Assembly: GCA_035578905.1 (NCBI GenBank)
Contig: JAQJVL010002670.1
Location: forward strand, 1 to 64,000
Origin: Stictocephala bisonia
Taxonomy: Eukaryota > Arthropoda > Insecta > Hemiptera > Membracidae
Direction: 5' to 3'
DNA: 64,000 nt
Positions 51,201-63,200 of this stretch are shown piece after piece. The position numbers and the translations under genes were made by a program. The notes under the pieces were generated by a model. It did not search any database, was not told the origin of the DNA, and saw only the letters and a list, made by a program, of their open reading frames with translations. How positions within the stretch are numbered: position 1 is the first letter of the stretch; every line of letters starts with the position of its first letter.

Positions 51201-54200
51201 TATATCTCCCTTAACATGGCAATACAATACTGCCATAATAATTACCTTGTTGTGAATGAAACCAAAACCAAGCAGCTAGTACTAGCTAGGCAAAATAAGA
51301 TCACTGCAAGATTACCCGAATTGGAAGAAATTGAAACCACAGAATACCTCGGAATAACACTTGATGACAAGCTCTCATGGACAGCACACGTCAACAATCT
51401 CTACAATAAACTAAGTAAGGACTGTTTGTAATAAGAAGAATGAAGAAAATATGTGACTTCACAACAGCAAAAACAGCATATCATGCGCCGTTCGAGTCAC
51501 ATCTACGATATGGTATTGGAGTATGGGGCAGCACTACATCTGGAAATATGCAACGAGTCCTTATTCTACAAAAACGGGCTATCAGAATCCTATACAACTT
51601 ACAGCCCAGAGAAACCTGTAGAAGAGCCTTTCAAGAACTGAAGATACTGACGGTGGTCAACTTATTCATTCTGGAAACAATAACCTACATACACATAAAG
51701 AAACCAGATACAACTAGAAGTGGGTCACAAAACCACCATTACAATACAAGGCACGCAAATGACTATTGCCTACCTGTGCACCACCTCAGATCCACAGAAA
51801 AGAAGACCAGCTACATCGTTGCCAAAATATGGAATGCTTTACCGGAGGTACTGAAGAACTGTGACAAGAAGCTCTTTGCTCGACACTAGAAGAAATGCCT
51901 ACAAGAAAGCCCCTTTTATACTTTAAAAGAATTTTTTGACTAATATAAACTTGACTTGATGTATTATTATTGTGACACTGTACTTATCTTGGTGATAATG
52001 TAATAAAGATGATTTGATTAGATTTATATAGCAATACGATTTTGTGTGATCTAGTTATAAGTTTATCTATATTTAATGGACATAGCTAGTAAGTTTGTTG
52101 TTTTCCTATTCAATTGAATATTGGCCTATGGTACTACCCTCTAACCTGATTAATTATTTAGCTTACTAAATACTAAGTCTTCTTTTCTCTCTGATGAGAC
52201 CTCAAAGGTGAAATATCAGAATATATATTTTCTTACTTATCAAAAAGCTGAACTACTTTTAATACCAGGTAATCTAGCTGAACTGTCGTACTCTATAGGA
52301 TAAATACTCAGTTATAACGCTCTTCCTAAAAACCTATATAGATTTTTTTTAAATATAGTTGATGCAGCTGATGCAGCGTAAATTAGTGGTAAAAGTACAG
52401 AAGTCACCAGCTAAAACAAGCCATTAGTCAGGTCAAACATTCTCCTATATCACTTCATCATGAGTTTGTTGACCGATTGATTTAACCCTTTTAGTGCCAG
52501 AGGGTTTCAATTAATTTTTACAATGTGTCATTAAATAATTCCTATCTTTGTTATTTATTACATAAAATCAATAATTTCTATACCTAATTATACATGAATA
52601 ATCAGTCTATTAAAATAACACATCGTATTTAAAATAGCCTTACACTATATACGTTATTTTTATTAAAATTAATTTACTAAATAAAAGTCTTTTATCTCTT
52701 TTTTTCTTTGGCATCCTTATAACCATGATAAAAATAAGTGAGCTAATTCAATTACTTTACCGTGAAGACAATTTAGTTATTAACATCCTGTTAAAATTTT
52801 ACAATAATTTGTTCACAAATAAAAAAGCTATGAAAATTTTTAAAAGCTGTTTTCTGACAGGTTTTGGAACCTTTTGTATCAAAATGTGACTAAATATTGT
52901 ACAAACATACTACAATTATTGATTGTTATGCAAAAGTATATGTTAAAAAATAAAAAGATAAATCTAAACGCAAAGTTTATTTTTTATTTATTTATTTTTT
53001 TTCAAGTTTGTGACATTCTGTTTAGAGGACATTGGCACTACATGCATAGTTAACTATGGTGTTTCAAAATTGATGTACCCAATGAATGGTTAATACGTGT
53101 ACATATCAAACCGGTAGAGGGCCCTGCCTGATAAGTGCTGCCAACATTGGAGAGCAGTTACAGCACTACATAAGTAGAGCAAATGTTAGGTGAAATGAGA
53201 GGAAAAACTGTCAAGAACCATCTATGTACAAAAATCAGTGTGAAAAGGCCTCTAGATTATCTGAACTTGGTATTCTGAGAAACATTTAGTAATACTATAA
53301 TATTCACAAACTAAGAGATGACTAGCTCAGCCGTGTATATTACTTAAAACCCTTTGGCACAAAATGGCATACTTGGTAAGTAATGATCTCTATCAACGCA
53401 AAAATACTGAGTCACTGTTGGTGTTGAAATGGACGAGCAGTCTAAGGTGCCAAGGAGCATCAGTTCAAATACAATTGTGGCTGGTACTTGTAAATGTAAC
53501 AAAGGCAATAGTCCATGGCGTGGTTATGTAAGGCCTATTTTAAATAAACAGAGTCAAGCTTGGGGGTGGGAGGTAAAAGTTGAATGGATCAGTCTTTCCA
53601 TCTCTATTGTAGTTGCACACAATGATTAGGTGAAAGAGAGGACTTTTAGTCCTAAACTCACCAATTGTTTCACAATTTGTGCAATAAAGTAACTTTTTAT
53701 TTAATTTCAACAAATGTTTCGCAAATTTTGACTGATAGTAAGTGGAAGCAGTCAAATTTTTCTTGGTTTTTTTCTTTTTCTTTAATAGGTTGTATTTTTT
53801 AATTATTTAGACTACATAAGTGTACGATAAATCAGAGGATATATAATTAACTGCACATAAAAAATAGACATGAAGAAAACTGGACATTTAAGAAACACAT
53901 GTAATGAATATTCAATTTAATATTTAAACAGTTAAAATTAGGACCGTGTATTATAATAGTTTCAGACATGAAATGACTTGCTCTATCAATACCTAAAGTA
54001 AACAGTAGTTTAGCTACATGAATGTAAACCAATATTACTGTCATGTATCGGTATTGTGCAATGTGTATTCAAGAATTGCCATGACAACATTATTTGTCCA
54101 GAAAGTTATTTCTTTTCAGTTACAATGATTTTGTTAATATATTTTTCTGTAGTATGAAGTTTTAACTTTAACGTTGGATTATATCTTTGCCTCTAAATTT

Positions 54201-57200
54201 AGAGAACCCATGGTCAAGGGGTCTAGTGTGTTAGGACTTTGAGTTAGAGATAGTGCACATTTGAATTCTGGCCTTGACTGTTAGTTTTTATCAAAAGTCT
54301 ATGGGAATATGCACGAGTAAGATTAAAAAAGAGATCAACTTCACATTTTTAACTAAAAAAAAAGCTATTCAATTTAATTTAAATTTTGCTAATTAAGATA
54401 AATCAAGGAAACATATTATAGGTATGAGCAAAAGAGTCACAATTGATCTCAGTGGCTTATCACAGTCTTCTTTAAGTTATGGAATTTTAAGGAATTAATT
54501 CTTCTTGAAAGGATCTTCTTGAACAAGATTTGACATTTTTATGTTGTGAGGATTTTATGCTTTTAGTTTACGTACTTAAGCTTAACTTACTTCCTAAAAA
54601 AAGGTTCTTGAGATTGGATGTGACTAAAAAAGGTAGAAAACCTCATTTTTGCAGACTTCTGAAAATAGTCTTGATGGTTTGAATTGAGTGCTATTAGAAC
54701 TGGAAATTCATAAAGCCTTGAGAATTGGATCCCAGAATGTATGATACATAACCTGACATATTCAGAGGCAGTTAATATTTTGTCATGTGAACTGAATAAA
54801 AATCATGCAATTAGAATAATCGAGAAGTAAGAAAACTTTGTTATAAATAAAAATACCAAACAATATTACATTTCCAAGGATACATTATGAGACATTTGAT
54901 TTCCAATTTCTGAGTTGACAATATTCCAAGCTGTTTTAGTAATGTTGTTTGTTTTCATTATTTTGGATAGCAAAATTCTTTTGGCTCTTAAAATTGTTTG
55001 TTTGACTTTTTTCTTGCTGTTTAATATATTCTTACTAACATTTTTGTAATTAATTTAAATCTCTTGAAATTTTATTTAGTTGAATTAGATATTCTCAGTT
55101 TTTTTAATTTGTTGAAAGTTCATATTTTCTTCTTTTTTCAGTTTTTATTTTGATAACCTTTTTTGGAAAACCTAAGTCAAAAAAGTACATAAATATGTAT
55201 GACTTGTTTGTCTATGACTAAAACTATGTTAAACTTGTGAGTTATACATATGTTATAAACGTTAAACCAATTTTCAGAATCCAGATATTTTAAGGATAGT
55301 TTAACATTTTCTGTATTGAATATTCTCACCTATTGTTTATTTTTTGTAATAATGGCAAATATTAACCCTTTCAGTGCCGTGACAATTTCCAAAAAGGATG
55401 TGCATAAATTGCTGGGCTGTTTTTACAAATTTATAAGGGTTTGGGAAAAACATTTCATATTCATAATTTTTTGTTTTAATTTATGGAACATGAAATTCTC
55501 TACAAAATAGATATAGTAATAGGACAATTTATGAAAGGTAAATAATAATTAAAAAATAATAGTAAAAAGTAAAAAAAGAAAATTAAAAAACTAAGTTTTA
55601 ACTGAATTTTCATTTGTATAACAATGTGTTACCTTTTTTATCTATACCATGTAAAATACCAATAAAAAAAAAAAACAAAATTCATATATAACATGAATTT
55701 ATAGTTTGATATTTGACTTGATTGAGCAATATAAACAGAATTCATTGTAAAGTCATTTTTCGTCACATTTCTGTAACTTGGTAGAAAAGTTGTTATAAAA
55801 AAACTATGTATCCTAAATTCATAACTCTTTTTTTACATTGTAGAACATAAAATTCTATACAAAATACATATAGTAATCAGACAATTTGTGAAAGGAATAC
55901 AATTGAAAATTTTAGTAATAATCGAAACTAAAAAAAAAAAAAACTATCACCAAATAAACAATCACAACAAACTTATATCCTTTGATATAATAATGACTAT
56001 CACAAATTATATGTTTCAAAATAGCAAAGTAAAACTGTATTACAAATTACTTTTAGTAACAACAGACATAACACTGTCAAACATAACCAAAAGAACTGAA
56101 TAATATTCGTGTATTCTACTGACTGCCTTCTGAATCAACACCAGCTGACAAATGTCATTGTTATCTTTTTTCTCGATTACCAATTCAAAGGCGTAAAAGA
56201 AAGAAATACGAAAACAATACCAATCGAAAGATTGATTCATTCGGAATATGGCGGATCTTTATTCGAGTCGATCGAGTATATACCATACGAAATATTACAA
56301 AAATACGGATTGTCGACTGGGTCAACACCGGCAATTTACGCATAAATTACATCGTCGACGCTACGGCATTGAAAGGGTTAAGGTACAAGTTGTTTTTATT
56401 CTAGCAGAACTAATCTTTGAAACAAATTTTCAATAAAGAAGTGCCATTTATTTAATTTCTCCACTGAACAATTCTGAAAGTAATTTTTTTATGGGTACAA
56501 ATTAAATCTTTATATGAATTACAAACACAAAACAATCTACATAACACCCAATGATCTTTTATGTAGAACGTATAGATAAGAAAATAAAAGCTAAACAAAG
56601 TAAATTTATTTATAAATTGTATGAATTAAAATTTTCAGACAAAGAGAATTATAAGAAAGTACAGAACTGACTAGAAATTTTTGTATTTGTCAAGGCTACA
56701 TGCAATCTTGAAAACAAATTATAACCATAGCAATTTATGAAAGTTTTGTAAAAATCTGTGATGAGGCAATTCTGTGCTTTATACTAACAATAGTAAATTC
56801 TTAGAACTTTTCTTTGAGAACTAATGCAGTAGCCTATAAAGACTGTGTAACAAAATCAGATGGTCTTCCACAGCTAACAATGGAGAACGTGAACATTTTT
56901 TAAGTGAAATTAAAATTTTCCTTACCAAAAGCTATGAGGCACAAATACAGGATTTCTTTCCAGCATAGATGTAAATCTTCAGATACTTCCTATAAAGAAT
57001 AGAACATATTATGAACTCAATTTAAATTATAAATGTTGCAAAATAAAGGAATATAATGAAGATTTTTTAGCTTATTTCAACCACTTTTAATTTTACTTAA
57101 CCTTGTTAAGTAGTTAAATAGAAAAACTATAAAATATTCAAATTCTTTATCAGTACATTAGTCTTATTTTTTACAATGAACACGTAAATTTTTTTATAAA

Positions 57201-60200
57201 CGTATACAATAATTCTTACATACTATCAATGGAATTACATACATAAAAACATCTGTTAGTAAAATATTCCTTCAACTTTTTTTTTTAAACACATGAACTG
57301 CTTTCTTCTCGAATGTTTTGTGAGAGTTTATTAAATATTGTCATACAGGTATGGTATGGTCCTTTCCTAAATGCAGCAGTATGATGGTTTACAACTGCTA
57401 ACTTATTACAACTTCTGGTGGGATTGCTGTGATAGAAACCATTTTTAATAAAATAGCTTTCATTGTTTTTAACAAATATGCAGGATTCATATCCAACTAT
57501 GCCAGACAGAGTCAAAATTTGTAATTATTTGAATAAAGGCTGACATGACTCAGTTAAGCATTTACTAGCTAAGGATCGAATGGACCATTTCTGAATTTTA
57601 AATATTCTATCAACATGTGCTGCACTTGAGAGCCCCCAGAAAATGATCCCACTGATCTCCGTACTGACTCGAAATGGGCAAAATAAACGTGGAGCAATGC
57701 CTTTTGGTTACCGACGGATGAGAGGCGATAGAGGGCATAACACATTGGACGCAAGTGCTTATACACATGATTTATGTGAGATTCCCAGGAAAAGTCAGCA
57801 TCCAGAAATATGCCACGGAACTTATTTGGAGATTTGATATCAAGACAATGTCCATTTATCATAAATTTATTTAAGACTAAAGCGAGGATTTTTTTGAAAG
57901 GGAGAGCTGAAGGAAACTTGTTTTTTGAATATTTAATTTCAGTCCATTATTTATAAACCAATGAATAGTTTCAAGACTTCTGTTGAATGACATGACAAGC
58001 TGTTTTTCTGAATGATGTGCCATATGAAGAGAACAGTAATCAGCATACAGGACCATGTTTACATGTGGGAGAAAGTAAGGTAATTCATTTATTTAAATGA
58101 GAAATAAGATTGGGCCAAGAATCGACCCTTGTGGAACTCCACACAATATTGGTAACCTGCTTGATTGATAATCATTACCATTTACAAGATTTGAAACAAC
58201 CTATTTTCTATTTGTCATGTATGATTTAAAAAGATTATAAGCTAGCTAAAAAGATTTTTCCAAAAGGATTTTGTGATCTACGGTATCAAATGCTTTGCTC
58301 AAGTCACAAAAAATGTCCACTGCATTAAGCTTTGCATTGAGTGACCTGAGCACGGTATCTATGAAATTAAATATTACTGTATTTGTTGATCTATTTTTAC
58401 GAAAACAATGTTGGACATCAGATAATATGTTATTTTGCTGGAGAAAATCTACCAATTTAACACTGATAACAAACTCAATGATCTTAGAAAATGATGGAAG
58501 TAGTGCTATGAGACGGTAATTTTGAATTTGAAGGGTGTTTCCAGATTTGAAAACAGGAATAATCTTACTAATTTTATAGATATCAGGATAAACTCCAGAG
58601 GTCAGTGCTACATTTATTAAATAAGTGAAGATATGCTTAATGAAAATGCGTAATACACATGCGTAGTAAAAAAATATTTATAATTAGCCTTGAGTAAAAC
58701 AACAAATATACCTTTTATTCTATTGTTAAATTATGATAATTTCCAGTGCCTTGAAAAACGGCAGTATATTATAATTTCTCCAAAATCAGCATAAATTATA
58801 GGTATATGACTTATTAAACAAGTACTAGTCAGACAATTATTTCACCAAGTTTTAAAGTTTTAGCGAAATAAAACTAGTTGTATGAGGCCGAACAAGCATA
58901 ACCAAAGTAATTAAGTAACTCGTTCATAAATTAGAATAAATGGCAAGTAAAATGACTGAACAAATAAAGAATTTTTTGTAGCGTACCCAGGTATAAAGTG
59001 ACTATTATAGATCACAACACACTGATGTTCTTGTAAGGATTTTCCAGGATTTATTTCAAATTCCCTGATTTTTCCAGGTTTTCCCTATTTTTCCTGTTGC
59101 TGGACACCCTGCATTATAATTAGATATTACCATAATTAAAGCAATCTGATTACATACATGAACACAAATTGTAATCTCAATGGTAAATTTTTGGAAATTT
59201 CATCAAACACTTCGTCTTTTTAAAACTAACACACCATTTTGACTGATACGAAACTTCGGCCATCTCCAGGTTCTTCTTACTAACTTATCCAACATATAAA
59301 ACATTTTTTTGTATACTACTTAACTAATCCAAATCAATGCAAAAACCCTTAACAAATTACATGCTTATAGATTATGTTAGACAGATCAGAAAATGACACC
59401 TTCTTACAAAAGGTACACACAATTATGAAATAGCATACAATAAAAAACAAAAAAACACGTTATCAGTCAACTACTCTGAAAAAAATGTACGTTTTTCAAT
59501 ACTCTGAAAAAATTCAACAATAAGTAAAAAATTCTACTTATTCAACAGTGTAAAGTTTGCAAACTCCACAAGATACAGGCGACAAGGTACCATGAACCAC
59601 TACACTCACGGTCGAAACTCAAAACGAACATCAATCACCAATTGTTTACTCGTTGAAAGCCGATCTGTGATGAGTGGTGGTGAGGGGAGTGGTAAGTGAT
59701 ACCTACGTGGAATGGGTCAAAGGGTGAGGAGTTTGTAATTGTACAAATTATCCCAAGATTACAAAAGAAATTCTGTAGTGTTCTGAAAAACCTTGTTAGC
59801 TTGGTATTTCCTCATGACGAGTCTCCAAACTAGTGTTCCGGAGGACAAGGTAAAAACTTCCTCCAAGCGGATCTAGGGGCACTGGCGTCAGGAGCACATG
59901 GATGCTGGTATGTAAATTGTTCAAGTTTTTCATCATAAGTTGATAGCTTAATATTGTGAGTGTTCTGGGACGTGCCTCTAAGCTAGTATTTCCAGCACCA
60001 AGGAAAAAATATACTCCTAGGGGCACTGGTATCTCATCTTCATTGGGTGATGTGTAGGTATGGGGGCACGTGTAGCCGATCTGTGATATAGGTTATCAAT
60101 GCAAATTAATGGCCTATAATTGGTTAGTTCCGGCTGTGAGAGTAGTAGTTCGTGGTACCTCATCCCCGTACCTAGTGGAGGTGGCAAACTATATACGGTT

Positions 60201-63200
60201 GGATAGTTTGAAATTTTTACTTTTTGACAATTTTATTCTTTGTGTTGATGATTGATAGCATGTTTTTTGTTCTTTGTATTTTTTTTATGATTGGATGTAC
60301 CTATAATAGTTTGTGAGAAGACATGATTTTCTGATAAGTCTATTGTAATCTAAAGTAGGTTTCTATGAATTACTAAAGAGTTTCTAAATTGCTATGACAA
60401 AAAATATTTTTATATGTAGGATTAGGTAGTAAGTAGCACCTAAAGACAACAGGAGTTTCACACCTGTTGAAACATTGTATTAGTTTTAAAAACACTTCAC
60501 CAACAATTGGAAATCTCCAACAATCACCAAAACAAACAATCCAACGCCAAAAAATAACTCTCAAACAACAACAAATAATGATTTTTACATGAAATGAAAA
60601 TTTACAATAACAACTTACATAACTAAATTAAAAAAACATACTTTCTCACTAACATTTGGGTGTTTTTTTTTTAATTTTGATTATTAAATACTATAAAATC
60701 TAAATGAAATTCACTAAATCCAAGGATTTTTTCTTTACCTAACTCAACAAAATAAATCTTTAATTACTGAAAACTCAAGTAAACAACCTGTTTAATAGAG
60801 GAAATTATATCAGTTTTAGCATCTGGCTGGTAAACAATTTAAATAACAGACATATAAATCAATCTTCATACACGTGCACCATTATTATGTCAACTAAGTT
60901 GGTGCAAAACGATGCAGTCTGCATCTAGAATTCTAGAAAATGATACAGTCTGACAAATAATGTTGAGCGATAATCAATTCACTAGATCTATTGATTTATA
61001 ATTCAACTAGCGAATGAAGTAGCATGTCACATGTGAAGTTTGTCACTGATTACCATGCATGTAATGTGGACAAAATAGCACTTTTTTTAAATATATTTTT
61101 AAAGTATAGGCTGATCTCCTCTTTAACTGTACTCTACCCACTCCCCATAGACTATTGATCTGTACTGGGAAGTTATCAGACAGAGTAAGGGGGAAAACCA
61201 GTACAGTATAAGTTGAATATAACTAATAAAAACTAACTGTCAAAGCCAGGATTTAAACCTGCCCTATATCTCCGCTCAGTCACTGCCCCCCCATCAACAT
61301 ACAGTCTAATAACAAAATTATTAACTACGATATAGCTGACAAAACCAAACTCGGTCCAGGGTTAGAGTTTAAAGCTAATCTGAAATGCTATTGAGCCCAA
61401 ATGAAACCCCCAACTGATATTTCACCTAGAGTACCAAATCCGTAACAATGATGGAGCAAAGCCTGATTAATAGGTTTTCGCATAGATGTGCTTGATAAAA
61501 AAGAAATGTTAATCAGGGTGTCCAGTACAGCTCCTTAAACAAATTCCCTGACTTTTCCCTGACTGATCCCTGATTTCATACAAAATTTTCCTGACCCCAA
61601 ATTGACATAGTTACATATTCATCTATTTAAACTTACTTTAGGAATATTATTTATTTTGCCATGTATATACATTATGTTATTTACAGTCAATTACGATTAT
61701 TAATTACAGAAATACCAATATTTCTCAAATATATTTTTATTGATAAACGTAATAATTTAATTCAAAACTATTACCTACAATAATTATTCTTTTTAAACTA
61801 CTTTATAAAATTAGAGATAGAATTTAAAAATATTTATAATTAGCCTTGATTAAAAAATAAACATACCTTTTATTCTATTGTTAAATTATGACAATTTTCA
61901 ATGCCTTGAAAAATGGCTGTATATTATAATTTCCCCAAAACCAGCATAAAATTTAGGTCTGTGACTTATTTAACAAGCAGTAATTAGAAAATGATTTCAG
62001 TAAGTTTTAAACTTTTAGTGATATAAAACTAATTGTATGAGGTAGAACAAGCATAACCAAAACAATAAAGCAGCTTTTTCATAATTTAGAATATTAACTG
62101 GCATGAACATTAACATTTAGTACTGAACAAAGTAAAGGATTTTTTTGTAGCGCACCTAAGTTTATACTGAGTGCGGTTCTCCATTGTTTTTAAATAATCA
62201 TGTACATTTCAGGCTCGACAGGCAAACGATCTTGGGAGGATAAATGCAAACTGATAAGCTTATATTAATTAACTGACAATGACGCAGAGGGTCTACTGTC
62301 TTCCTAGTTACCATGACAATATTTATAAAAAAAATTACATAGTAAGGGACGATTAGTTCTCTATCTCACATCCACCACACCCATAAACGTACAGTGGTAA
62401 TGACCCACCCGCCCACCCATACGTGTACAGTGTAAATGTATTACAACTCACATAGTGGGTGTAAGACTATTACAAATCACAACACACTGGTGTTCTTGTT
62501 AGGATTTTCCTGGTTTTGTTTAGAATTCCCTGATTTTTTCCTGACTTTTCCAGGTTTTCCCTATTTTCCCTGTTGCTGGACACCCTGTTAATATAAATAC
62601 AAGAGGTGATAGTAAATAAAAAGGATGTATAAATATTCTTCAAATATACATATTTATAAACACTATCAAGAATCTGGTCAGGTTTTCCTCATCAGATCAA
62701 TAACATCTAAAACTAACAAGAATTATGATTACAAAAAGTTTGGTACAACATTTAAAATCACTGTATCATGAATCTAATTATGATTTATCATTTAATATAA
62801 AAACAATAAGACTGTCCCCTCAAATGGGTCTCGTTAAGCTGTGTTTTCTGTTTGCTGAAATTAAGTTAGGTTTTCACAGATAGCACCAGTGGGCTCCCTC
62901 TCTCCACGTCTCTTCGTCCCTCTTTCGCATGCGCTGAAGCGACTCATTTCTGAGCTAATAATATGTCAAATAGTCAACTGAGCGCTTATTTGAAACAAAT
63001 GCTGTTAGATAGCAGCACAGGAGTGCATTTACAGCAAATGCATTGTCTTGGGCAGTTTATTTATTTCTATAGTCGATAGTTTTCTGTATATTTACTGCAG
63101 AATCAATATATTTACAGAGATATTAACCCAGCATGTAACTTGGCATAACATTGATATAAACACATTACACAGCATTATATACATATGCATGTGCTATATA

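Noticed and set aside
52186..52215. Hammerhead-ribozyme-like CTGATGAG ... GAAA
   Set aside because: The core nearly fits, but the C before GAAA is lacking, and the flanks pair as a simple TCTGAT/ATCAGA hairpin rather than forming stems I and III with a cleavage site.
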